From the NCBI GenBank assembly GCA_024681475.1, contig JAILAT010000031.1, positions 1-36,073 of the forward strand: a stretch of DNA of 36,073 nt, read 5' to 3'. This document shows, one piece after another, positions 16,354 through 24,076 of the stretch. A program made the position numbers and the translations under genes. The stretch comes from Bacteroidales bacterium (lineage in GTDB: Bacteria; Bacteroidota; Bacteroidia; Bacteroidales; P3). Position 1 is the stretch's first letter. Every line of letters begins with the position of its first letter. The notes beneath the pieces were generated by a model, which was not told the DNA's origin, did no database searches, and was given only the letters and a program-made list of their open reading frames with translations.

Positions 16354-17742
16354 TCAGCTGAACAGGGCACGGAACGCCTCTTCGATGACCGACACCTCCT
16401 CGATGCGGATGCCGTAGCGTTTCTTGTTGAGTGCACGGGCGTTGTAGCGGCTCACAAAGATACGTTCGAAACCGAGCCTGTCGGCTTCGGCGATGCGCTG
16501 CTCCACACGGCTTACGTTGCGCACCTCGCCGCTGAGACCCATTTCGGCAGCGAAGCAGACGCGTGGCGAGATAGGCATATCGACATTGGAAGAGAGTATT
16601 GAGCAAGCCACCGCAAGGTCGATGGCGGGGTCGCTGACACGCATGCCTCCGGTGATGTTGAGGAACACATCCTTGGCGCCGAGCTTGAAACCACAGCGTT
16701 TCTCGAGCACTGCCAGCAACATCGACAGACGCCTGAAGTCGAAGCCGTTGGCATTGCGCTGGGGCGTGCCGTAAACTGCCGACGCCACCAGCGACTGCAC
16801 CTCGATGAAGATGGGGCGTGCCCCTTCGAGCGTAGCCGCCACAGCGCAGCCGCTCAGCATCTCGTCGCGCTGCGAGAGGAGGAACTCCGAGGGGTTGGCC
16901 ACCTCGCGAAGGCCCTCGCTAATCATCTCAAAGATACCTATTTCCGCTGTGGAGCCGAAGCGGTTCTTCAACGAGCGCAACATACGGTAGCCGTAGTTAC
17001 GGTCGCCCTCGAACTGCAGCACGCAGTCCACGATATGCTCCATCACCTTGGGGCCTGCCAGGTTGCCGTCCTTGGTGATATGTCCCACCAACAGCACCGG
17101 CACCGCCGACTCCTTGGCAAAGCGTTGAAATTCAGCCGTACACTCGCGTATCTGGGAGATGCTACCTGCCGACGAGTCGATAGCCTCGGTGCAGATGGTC
17201 TGGATGGAGTCAACAATCAGTATGTCGGGCTTCACCGCCTCGACATGCTCCATAATGCGCTGGGTGACAGTCTCGGAGACGATATAGCAATTGTCGCCGT
17301 CCAATTGGGCGGTCTGGCTGGCGCCACAGAGGCGGTCGGCGCGCATCTTGATTTGCTGCTCACTCTCTTCACCGCTGACATAGAGTATCTTAAGGTTGGG
17401 GATGGAAAGCGCCGTCTGGAGCAGCAGGGTCGACTTGCCGATGCCCGGCTCGCCGCCCAACAGCAGCAACGACCCCGGCACGATGCCACCACCCAGCACA
17501 CGGTCGAATTCGGCACAACCCGTGGGGATGCGCATCGTCTCGCTGGACGACACTTCGCGAATCAACTTGGGACGCGAAGCCAATTCGGCGCCGCGCCGCG
17601 GCTGCGCCGCGGCGGGCTTGGCGACCTGCACGACCTCCTCGGTGAAGGTGTTCCAATTGCCACACTCGGGGCATTTGCCCAGCCAGGAGCTGGAACGGTA
17701 GCCGCACTCACTACAAAAGAAAAACGACTTTGCCTTTGCCAT
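16354..17742 (-). CDS. radA: DNA repair protein RadA (Sms)
   Basis: 462 residues, standard. The N-terminal zinc finger has C10, C13, C24 and C27 (FFCSECGYRSSSWLGKCPEC). Walker A is GGEPGIGKST (96-105), Walker B LIVDSIQT near 176-182, and the RadA-specific motif KNRFG is at 259-263. The C-terminal third is the Lon-like domain (VFLNITGGMRV, AVACSILSS, AEMGLSGEVRNVSRVEQRI). RadA is a hexameric helicase that helps extend strand exchange with RecA. It converges with the sugar transferase gene with an 11-nt gap. Confidence 0.97.
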   Translation of the reverse strand: MAKAKSFFFCSECGYRSSSWLGKCPECGNWNTFTEEVVQVAKPAAAQPRRGAELASRPKLIREVSSSETMRIPTGCAEFDRVLGGGIVPGSLLLLGGEPGIGKSTLLLQTALSIPNLKILYVSGEESEQQIKMRADRLCGASQTAQLDGDNCYIVSETVTQRIMEHVEAVKPDILIVDSIQTICTEAIDSSAGSISQIRECTAEFQRFAKESAVPVLLVGHITKDGNLAGPKVMEHIVDCVLQFEGDRNYGYRMLRSLKNRFGSTAEIGIFEMISEGLREVANPSEFLLSQRDEMLSGCAVAATLEGARPIFIEVQSLVASAVYGTPQRNANGFDFRRLSMLLAVLEKRCGFKLGAKDVFLNITGGMRVSDPAIDLAVACSILSSNVDMPISPRVCFAAEMGLSGEVRNVSRVEQRIAEADRLGFERIFVSRYNARALNKKRYGIRIEEVSVIEEAFRALFS

Positions 17743-17972
17743 AACGCTTCAGGTGGTTAATACAAAAATCCGCACAGCCAGCAGTCAGGGGAACAAGCCG
17801 AGGGCGCTTGACTATGCCAACGGGTCTGATGCCCCCACTATCCTGACCATGCTTTCCATTAACGCCGAGGCTGGTGTTTTATTGTGGAGGGGCAGCGATA
17901 TTTCTCTCGGAGAGCGGAATGACGAGGGCGCGAGCCACAAACACGATGATGACACCTGTTTTGAAATTTATA

Positions 17973-18004
17973 TTTGGCAGAATGAAAGAAAAGGTGTAAT
18001 TTTG
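17973..18004 (+). promoter_or_regulatory. Promoter of the GH97 gene
   Basis: TTTG (17973-17976), 20-bp spacer, TAATTTTG (17997-18004), then the start codon 28 nt downstream. A good match to the Bacteroidota consensus. The region between radA and this promoter (17743-17972) holds an open frame but nothing that looks like a protein. Confidence 0.75.
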
Positions 18005-18032
18005 CAGCGTGATAATAAAAGAAGAAAGCTAT

Positions 18033-20471
18033 ATGAAGACACGTTTGTTGCTCATTTTGTCGCTGTTATGGTGCCTGACGGCCATGGCCGAGCCTACTAC
18101 CCTGCAGCCGTTGCAGAGTCCCGACGGGAGGCTGAAGTTGTATTTTTCGGTGTGGGACAATGCCGACGGTCATGTCAGCTATCGGCTAGAGCGCGACGGC
18201 AAGACCGTGGTGGGCAACTCACGTATGGGCTTCGAGCTGGAATGGCGCGACGACCTGGCCCACGCCTTTGTGCTGAAGAATGTGGAATACAGCTCCTTCG
18301 ACGAGGTGTGGCAGCCCGTGTGGGGCGAGGAGGCCAACATCCGCAACCACTACAACGAGATGCTGGTGACGCTGGTGCAGCCGGCAGGCGCAGTGACGAG
18401 CGCCGACGGGCGTTCCAAGACCCTGGCGACGGTGATGCAGATACGCTTCCGCCTCTATGACGACGGGCTGGGCTTCCGCTACGAGTTCCCGATGAGGTAC
18501 GCCGGCGTGGACAACGCGCTGGTATGCTTCTGGTTCAAGGAAGAGCTGACAGAGTTCCGCATGACCGGCGACCACACAGCGTGGTGGATTCCCGGCGACT
18601 ACGACACGCAGGAATACAACTACACCGAGAGCCGCCTGTCGCAAATCGACAGCCTCTACGAGAAGGGTCACGAGCACGGTGGCTGGCCGTGGACCGATTT
18701 TTCGCGCACCGGCGTGCAGACGGCCCTGCAGATGAAGACTGCCGACGGCCTCTATATCAACATCCACGAGGCGGCCACACTCGACTATCCCACCATGCAT
18801 CTCAATCTTGAATGCGTCAATGCGTCAATGCGTCAATGCGTTGGTGCTAACGCAGAAAACACTGGCACAATAACGCAATCACACGATAACACATTCGTGC
18901 TTCGCACGTGGCTCTGCCCCGATGCAGCGGGCTACAAGGGCCGCATGCAGGCACCGTGCCACACGCCGTGGCGTACGGTGATGGTGTGCGACAAGGCCAC
19001 CGACGTGCTGCGCTCACGCCTGATACTCAACCTTAATGAGCCTTGTGCGCTGGAGGATGTCAGCTGGATTCACCCTGTGAAATACATGGGCGTGTGGTGG
19101 GAGATGATTTCGGGAAAAAGCACCTGGAACTACACCGACGACTATCCTTCGGTGCGGCTCGGCGAGACCGACTTCGAGCACGCCAAGCCCAACGGCAAGC
19201 ATGGCGCCAACAACGCCAACGTGCGCCGCTATATCGATTTTGCCGCCAAGCACGGTTTTGACGCGCTGCTCATCGAGGGCTGGAACATCGGCTGGGAAGA
19301 CTGGTACGGCAAACAGAAAGAATTCGTGTTCGACTTTCTCACCCCCTACCCCGATTTCGACCTGCCGGCGCTGAACCGATACGCCCACGAGAAGGGCATC
19401 CGCCTCATCATGCACCACGAAAGCAGCGCCTCCACCGTCAACTACGAGCGCTGGATGGAGCAAGCCTACACGATGATGAACCGCTACGGCTACGACGCCG
19501 TGAAGAGCGGCTACGTGGGCACCATCATCCCCTTCGCCGAAGGGCACTACAGCCAGCCCATCAACAACCATTACCACTACGCCATCGTCGAGGCCGCCAA
19601 GCACCACATCATGGTCAACGCCCACGAGGCGGTGCGGCCCACAGGCCTCTGCCGCACGTGGCCCAACATGATTGGCAACGAGAGCGCCATGGGCACCGAG
19701 TTCCGCGAACGCATACATCCCGGCCACACCGCCATACTGCCCTTCACACGCCTGCAGGGCGGCCCGATGGACTACCCCCCCGGCATCTTCGAGCCCGACA
19801 TGGGCAAGATAGTGCCTTGGGGCGGCAAGATGCAGCACACCATCTGCAACCAGCTGGGCCTCTACGTTACCTTCTACTCGCCCCTGCAGATGGCCGCCGA
19901 CTTTCCCGAGCACTACGAGCCTTACCTTGACGCCTTCCAGTTCATCAAAGACGTGGCCGTGGACTGGGACACCAGCATCTACCTCTATGCAGAGCCGGGC
20001 GACTATATCGTCACCGCCCGCAAACCGAAGTTTTCGTCCTTGAACAAAGCTGCCGAAGGATTAGGAAAGTTGCCCGACGGCAAGAAAGATGTCATCAGTT
20101 CCGCCGCTCGCTACGTGTATGGCCTAGACAAAGTCGTAGAGATAGATTCATTATTAGAGCCAAAATACTGGAGCGGACTCTCTCCAGAGACAATAGCCAA
20201 ACTAAAACCGCTCGACACGTGGTACATTGGTGGCATCACCGACGAGAATGCCCGCGAGTTCAGCGTCAAGCTCGACTTCCTCCAGCCCGGCAAGACCTAC
20301 GAAGCCATCATCTACACCGACGGCAAAGATGCCAACGGTCTGGCCTCAAGTCCCGACTACAACCCCTACTCCTACACCATCACCAAGAAGAAAGTCACCG
20401 CCAAGACCACCCTCAAACTGAAGATGGCCCCCTGCGGCGGCTTCGCCGTCTCAATCCGCGAAATCAAATGA
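18033..20471 (+). CDS. GH97 glycoside hydrolase (SusB-like alpha-glucosidase type) with two in-frame inserts
   Basis: 812 residues from ATG 18033 (signal peptide MKTRLLLILSLLWCLTAMA); periplasmic or secreted. The order is that of GH97: N-terminal beta-sandwich, catalytic barrel with EGWNIGWEDW, IMHHES (E463), NAHEAVRPTG (E532), NESAMGTEF (E550, E556), and a C-terminal sandwich. As I recall the SusB numbering, E463, E532, E550 and E556 line up with E439, E508, E526 and E532 with a constant shift of 24. This is the inverting, calcium-dependent alpha-glucosidase set. Two stretches do not belong to the family: residues 260-288, the palindromic repeat copy A, and residues 667-728, an AT-rich segment between TARKPK and TWYIGG. 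Both keep the frame and lie in loops, so the enzyme may still be active. Confidence 0.92.
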   Translation: MKTRLLLILSLLWCLTAMAEPTTLQPLQSPDGRLKLYFSVWDNADGHVSYRLERDGKTVVGNSRMGFELEWRDDLAHAFVLKNVEYSSFDEVWQPVWGEEANIRNHYNEMLVTLVQPAGAVTSADGRSKTLATVMQIRFRLYDDGLGFRYEFPMRYAGVDNALVCFWFKEELTEFRMTGDHTAWWIPGDYDTQEYNYTESRLSQIDSLYEKGHEHGGWPWTDFSRTGVQTALQMKTADGLYINIHEAATLDYPTMHLNLECVNASMRQCVGANAENTGTITQSHDNTFVLRTWLCPDAAGYKGRMQAPCHTPWRTVMVCDKATDVLRSRLILNLNEPCALEDVSWIHPVKYMGVWWEMISGKSTWNYTDDYPSVRLGETDFEHAKPNGKHGANNANVRRYIDFAAKHGFDALLIEGWNIGWEDWYGKQKEFVFDFLTPYPDFDLPALNRYAHEKGIRLIMHHESSASTVNYERWMEQAYTMMNRYGYDAVKSGYVGTIIPFAEGHYSQPINNHYHYAIVEAAKHHIMVNAHEAVRPTGLCRTWPNMIGNESAMGTEFRERIHPGHTAILPFTRLQGGPMDYPPGIFEPDMGKIVPWGGKMQHTICNQLGLYVTFYSPLQMAADFPEHYEPYLDAFQFIKDVAVDWDTSIYLYAEPGDYIVTARKPKFSSLNKAAEGLGKLPDGKKDVISSAARYVYGLDKVVEIDSLLEPKYWSGLSPETIAKLKPLDTWYIGGITDENAREFSVKLDFLQPGKTYEAIIYTDGKDANGLASSPDYNPYSYTITKKKVTAKTTLKLKMAPCGGFAVSIREIK
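18811..18895 (+). repeat. In-frame 85-nt palindromic element, copy A (in GH97 gene)
   Basis: Four 8-bp units (AATGCGTC three times, then AATGCGTT) are followed by 53 nt whose 3-prime part is the imperfect complement of the units. It is the same length as copies B and C and aligns to them without gaps. It is translated as E260 to F288 of the GH97 protein: ECVNASMRQCVGANAEN, then TGTITQSHDNTF. Near the loop GTTGGTG faces CACTGGC, which pairs in RNA with three G-U wobbles where copy B has Watson-Crick pairs. Confidence 0.9.
20031..20216 (+). other. Possible foreign 62-codon insert in the GH97 gene
   Basis: The stretch FSSLNKAAEGLGKLPDGKKD ... SLLEPKYWSGLSPETIAKLK lies between ARKPK and TWYIGGITDEN, which are adjacent (about three residues apart) in SusB as I remember it. 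Codon use here is more AT-rich (GGATTAGGA, ACAATAGCC, AAACTAAAA) than on either side. Length is a multiple of three. It shows no similarity to the 85-nt repeat. Confidence 0.5.
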
Positions 20472-20504
20472 ATGATTATTATGGTATAAAGCACAGGGGT
20501 GTGA

Positions 20505-20633
20505 GCACAGTATTTCCTCGAATCCAGCAGTCAAACACTAGGCATTTCGAAATACAAACTACAGAAACTTTATCCAGCAAAGATTGAAGGCTCCATACCC
20601 ACCATTGAAGAGATAGTGGCGGAATTGAAATAA
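20505..20633 (+). pseudogene. C-terminal remnant of a lost gene, perhaps a DUF1016/YhcG-type nuclease
   Basis: A frame closed upstream by TGA at 20502-20504 reads AQYFLESSSQTLGISKYKLQ, then KLYPAKIEGSIPTIEEIVAEL-K and TAA. The pattern G-I-S-x-Y-K-L followed by L-P-x-I/S-E-E-I-x-x-E-L is typical of protein C-termini and, as I recall, resembles the end of DUF1016 (YhcG) PDDEXK nucleases, which occur in mobile and defence regions. There is no body of the gene upstream: the GH97 stop is 33 nt away. The family call is weak, the remnant call somewhat firmer. Confidence 0.4.
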
Positions 20634-20652
20634 AGAATTTGATATAAATATA

Positions 20653-20681
20653 TTGAATATCAAAATAAATGTGTATATTTG
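20653..20681 (+). promoter_or_regulatory. Promoter upstream of the structured element and the 20956 gene
   Basis: TTG (20653-20655), 18-bp spacer and TATATTTG (20674-20681) fit the Bacteroidota pattern with a shortened -33. Transcription would begin near 20688 and run through the nested hairpin; the next start codon is 270 nt away, so the leader is unusually long. Confidence 0.55.
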
Positions 20682-20771
20682 CAGCGTGAAACTAAAACAA
20701 TAATTACGGCATAAAACACAGAGAATATTAGAGTAATAAAGACATATTGAAGCGTATTCGCTTTTCTTGAT

Positions 20772-20884
20772 GTACCTGAAAATCTGCAAATTTTTAGTTA
20801 CTTACTACTTCAAGAGAGGAGAAACGCTCACGGCACCGTGAGCTTTCTTGTTTAGTAGTATGGGTTTTGCAGAGCCTCAGGTAC
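20772..20884 (+). ncRNA. Candidate structured RNA (or small palindromic element), 113 nt
   Basis: Five nested helices can be drawn by eye. GTACCTGA (20772-20779) pairs with 20877-20884; TCTGCAAA (20783-20790) with 20866-20873; TACTACT (20803-20809) with 20854-20860; CAAGA (20811-20815) with 20846-20850; and GCTCACGG (20826-20833) with CCGTGAGC (20836-20843), closed by a CA loop. The inner stem is followed by TTTCTTGTTT, as in a terminator. It could be a small RNA, a regulatory leader of the genes from 20956 on, or a MITE-like palindrome. No reverse transcriptase is nearby, so a retron is unlikely. Confidence 0.5.
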
Positions 20885-20955
20885 GGAACAGATACAGTTC
20901 ACGGCTTTTTTATTGTCTGAATGATAAGATTATTAACCACAGAACAACAATTTTT

Positions 20956-21342
20956 ATGAAACAATTAAACAAAATGCATAGTTTGGCAGAAACAGCCAAT
21001 GCAGGTGACAATCTGATAGAAGGATATAGCCTTACTTTGGACAATCACGAATTCTGTGTTTTTGTTTTCGACGAACTCACAGAAGCTCATAGAGGTTATA
21101 TTCTCAAAATAATGTATGGAGATGGTACAGACGAAGATGTAGACTTAGATAAAATGAAGAAATATCCACAGGTGAATCGAATCTTCGATAAGAACTTACA
21201 TGGTTTATGGATTAACAAAGGTAAAAAAAGATTTTGCTACAAATACATTGTTTTTGGCAAAGAACAGAAGGACAGAATCTTCGCAGTAACCATTATGCGT
21301 CAAATAGTTTGCGACATCCTCATGTCTTATCCCATTGAATAA
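20956..21342 (+). CDS. Hypothetical protein, 128 residues
   Basis: The ATG at 20956 (MKQLNKMHSLAETANAGDN) is preferred over in-frame starts up to 20848, which would fall into the structured element. No signal peptide or membrane segment. The sequence mixes short strands (YSLTLDNHEFCVFVFDEL, YILKIMYGDGTDEDVDLD, KRFCYKYIVFGKEQ) and is probably a small alpha/beta cytoplasmic protein. I do not recognise a family. AT-rich, unlike most of the window. It is 18 nt upstream of a secreted-protein gene and likely heads that operon. Confidence 0.7.
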   Translation: MKQLNKMHSLAETANAGDNLIEGYSLTLDNHEFCVFVFDELTEAHRGYILKIMYGDGTDEDVDLDKMKKYPQVNRIFDKNLHGLWINKGKKRFCYKYIVFGKEQKDRIFAVTIMRQIVCDILMSYPIE

Positions 21343-21359
21343 AAATCAACAAGTACAAT

Positions 21360-23417
21360 ATGAAGAGACTCCTATTATTAGCATTTTTTCTTAGTGAGGT
21401 AATGGCATTCGCACAAATGCCTAAGGTGGATTATCCCTACGCCAAACTGATTGAAAAGGGTGATTTCGAGAAGGCAGCAGTGAACATTCTAAAGGATTAT
21501 CAGAAAGACTCAAGCGATGTGCTTGCTTGTTATGCCTATTACAGGCTATTATCAGAAACATCATATCCTCAACATGACTATGCAAAAGCATATTCCGTCA
21601 TCACCCGTACTTGTCAATTGTATGAATCATTAGAGGAAAAAACGAGAAAAAAATTGGAGAAGAAAAATGTCACTCAATACATCTTACAGGACGATATGGG
21701 AATAGCTACAGACAAGTGGCTACAGAGTGCTATCGACTCGAACAATCCTTCATCGTTGGAAACATTCTTAACTTCCTGTACATATGCAACTGAAAGTCAA
21801 AAGCAACATGCAATACAGAAAAGAAACACGTTCGAATTCAATATTGCAAAATCGATCAATACAGCGGCTGCCTATCAATATTTTATTGACAAAAGACCCA
21901 ACGCAGACGAAGTACCTACAGCCATACAGTTACGCAATAAAGTCGCTTATTACGACGCAGCTCTAACAAATACAATGGGATCCTATCAGGATTTCGTAAG
22001 GAGATACCCCGATGCAAAAGAGGTCCCCGATGCAACCGCCAATATCCACAGGATTGCATACGCTCATGCTCAAGCCATCAATACAATAGAATCCTATCAG
22101 TCTTTTGTTGACAACTATCCTGATGCCAAAGAAGTTGAAGATGCGAAAAGTAACATCCAAGAGAAAAACGGAGGGGAAGTGTCTCTTATAGTAACTGCTG
22201 ACGGAGCATCCAAAACAGAAGCCGTAAACAATGCGTTGAGACTGGCTATTGAACAAACATTTGGCACTTTTGTCTCTGCCAACACAGAGATTCTAAATGA
22301 CCAACTAGTAAAAGATGAGATTGCTACAATTTCAAGTGGGAACATCCAAAAGTATAGAGAATTATCATCAGACACTTTGCCTAATGGCAACACATCAGTC
22401 ACCTTGCATGTTACTGTTTCTCTTCAAAAACTTGTCAAATATGCCCAAAGCAAAGGGTCTGAATGTGAGTTTGCTGGAGCCACCTTTGGCGCAAATCTAC
22501 GACTCTATGAATTCAACAAGAGAAATGAGCAGATTGCTATTGAGAACATGATTAAGCAATTGAATTCCTTACGTCCTATATTTGACTACTCTATTAGCGT
22601 TTCTGATCCGATAATAAATGATCCAAGATGGCCAAAGAACTATTCTTTACATGGAGATTATAATAAAAACGAGTATTCAACAATAAAGATTTCCGTGAAT
22701 TGCGTCGAAAATAAAACGACAGAACTATTCCTTTCTATTCTGCGTAATACAATTCATTCTTTAGCCAAAAGTTATTCTGATATATATCCATTACAACAAT
22801 CAGGGTTTAAATTCTATGAATATAATAGTGGCTTTTTCTTCAATCCATTACCAGATGATTTATACTATCTTTTGGATATTGTAAAATATGATTTTACTAT
22901 TGAAGACAATAATCAGGCAAAATATTTTATATATGGAGAGACACAATGGATCCATAAATATGTTGTAGAATTGTCTAATATAAAAGATCCAGATAGAAAA
23001 TACTATTTTCGTAAGGATGTTGATGTTACAAATATCTCAACTTTCTCGTATTTAGGAATTAGTGGGAAAGATTGTAATAATCTTTCTGTGTTTCATGATA
23101 TTCCTTTCATTGTTCCCATAGAGGACATTCCAACAATAACCCAAATAAAGGTGAAACCAACACTGGACCAAAGAACCACATACATTTTTTTGAACAATTG
23201 TAATTATCATATGTCTGCTTACTTTTTAGGACCTTTCTTGGAATTGCATGGAGTACAGATGACTGAATATAGAAAAAAAGAAATACAACCTGATGTGGAA
23301 AAAAGGCTCGATAAAGAACTAAAAAAGAGTAAAATTCCTTTATTGTATGATATTGTGGGAGGAAAACGCCTCTTTAAATATTATCCTGATAATCTTTTTG
23401 GAACATACAACCTATAA
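21360..23417 (+). CDS. Secreted protein with helical repeats and LPP20/FlgT-like domain
   Basis: 685 residues with signal peptide MKRLLLLAFFLSEVMAFAQ. Residues about 25-265 are helical; three units around 160-260 share the pattern A-x-x-T-x-x-S-Y-Q-x-F-V-x-x-Y-P-D-A-K-E-V-x-D-A (for example TMGSYQDFVRRYPDAKEV and TIESYQSFVDNYPDAKEV), a TPR-like repeat. Residues about 274-370 (VSLIVTADGASKTEAVNNAL, then RLAIEQTFGTFVSANTEILN and ISSGNIQKYRELSS) look like the N-terminal domain of FlgT/LPP20 proteins: A-x-x-x-A-L-R-x-A-I-E-Q-x-x-G. The rest is unrecognised. Likely periplasmic. AT-rich, with a 32-nt gap to the next gene. Confidence 0.78.
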   Translation: MKRLLLLAFFLSEVMAFAQMPKVDYPYAKLIEKGDFEKAAVNILKDYQKDSSDVLACYAYYRLLSETSYPQHDYAKAYSVITRTCQLYESLEEKTRKKLEKKNVTQYILQDDMGIATDKWLQSAIDSNNPSSLETFLTSCTYATESQKQHAIQKRNTFEFNIAKSINTAAAYQYFIDKRPNADEVPTAIQLRNKVAYYDAALTNTMGSYQDFVRRYPDAKEVPDATANIHRIAYAHAQAINTIESYQSFVDNYPDAKEVEDAKSNIQEKNGGEVSLIVTADGASKTEAVNNALRLAIEQTFGTFVSANTEILNDQLVKDEIATISSGNIQKYRELSSDTLPNGNTSVTLHVTVSLQKLVKYAQSKGSECEFAGATFGANLRLYEFNKRNEQIAIENMIKQLNSLRPIFDYSISVSDPIINDPRWPKNYSLHGDYNKNEYSTIKISVNCVENKTTELFLSILRNTIHSLAKSYSDIYPLQQSGFKFYEYNSGFFFNPLPDDLYYLLDIVKYDFTIEDNNQAKYFIYGETQWIHKYVVELSNIKDPDRKYYFRKDVDVTNISTFSYLGISGKDCNNLSVFHDIPFIVPIEDIPTITQIKVKPTLDQRTTYIFLNNCNYHMSAYFLGPFLELHGVQMTEYRKKEIQPDVEKRLDKELKKSKIPLLYDIVGGKRLFKYYPDNLFGTYNL

Positions 23418-23448
23418 TAGTATTTACAACACATCAAATATCAAAAAC

Positions 23449-24075
23449 ATGGCAAAATTAATAGAATACCGACGAATTATTATGGACAGCAATCCATATC
23501 AACAAGTCATTTGGCTCTCGTTGCATCCGCCCAAATGGGAAAACCTGAATGATGATATAGTGAATGACGTTCTTAATGAACTTGACATCCAACAAGGCAA
23601 GCGAGTAATAACTCGAAATGATGTTCGCAATACAGAAGGGAAACATCAGATTATCAAAGCCATGATGTGGACATTCGCAGACAATCCCGATTTAAGAATA
23701 GTTCATTCTGTAATATCTCACATTGATGAGATTGTAGTAGTTTTAGACTTAAAAGGGAATAAAAATTTACAAAAGAACGAATACAAGGATTTATACAATA
23801 CACTTGATGTCATTGAATATGTCGGAATGACAACTGCAAGTGTGTTATTCTTCTTCTCTCAATTAAAATGTGAAGGGAATCACTCTATTGCAGTAACAAG
23901 ACAAATCAAACCTCATTTTTCGGATTTTGAAGAATTGGCTTGCCTCGTTGAAGAAAATGACTTTGTCAAAATCATCGAAAGAATAAATGAGGTTGCAAGA
24001 GATATAGATGTAAGTACAGAGCAGTTGGAATATTTCTTGTATCGTATCAACAAAGGAGAAATAACAATCATTTGA
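23449..24075 (+). CDS. Hypothetical cytoplasmic protein, 208 residues
   Basis: Start at ATG 23449 (MAKLIEYRRIIMDSNPYQQV); an open frame reaching back to 23347 overlaps the previous gene. No signal peptide, in contrast to its neighbours. The middle reads LDVIEYVGMTTASVLFFFSQ, which recalls a helix-hairpin-helix (V-G-x-x-T-A-S) as in DNA glycosylases or RadC-like proteins, but there is no other supporting motif. AT-rich. It stands only 1 nt before the next gene's start, so translation is probably coupled, yet it does not look like an envelope protein; it may have been inserted into the operon. Confidence 0.68.
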   Translation: MAKLIEYRRIIMDSNPYQQVIWLSLHPPKWENLNDDIVNDVLNELDIQQGKRVITRNDVRNTEGKHQIIKAMMWTFADNPDLRIVHSVISHIDEIVVVLDLKGNKNLQKNEYKDLYNTLDVIEYVGMTTASVLFFFSQLKCEGNHSIAVTRQIKPHFSDFEELACLVEENDFVKIIERINEVARDIDVSTEQLEYFLYRINKGEITII

Positions 24076-24076
24076 T

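Larger units (their letters stand above)
20472..20955. other. AT-rich intergenic region with gene remnant, promoter and structured element
   Basis: 484 bp without an intact gene. It holds the tail of a lost gene (20505-20633), a promoter (20653-20681) and a 113-nt nested hairpin (20772-20884), listed separately. A smaller hairpin AGCG-TATT-CGCT lies at 20751-20762. Confidence 0.6.

Noticed and set aside
17753..18460. 235-codon open frame on the plus strand
   Set aside because: It overlaps the GH97 gene in another frame, crosses its promoter and has no protein-like features.
18811..18842. Short tandem repeats AATGCGTN suggesting a CRISPR array or microsatellite
   Set aside because: Units are 8 bp without spacers, lie inside genes and are part of a longer palindrome found three times.
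20772..20884. Retron msr-msd RNA
   Set aside because: Inverted ends and a long hairpin fit loosely, but no reverse transcriptase gene is in the neighbourhood.
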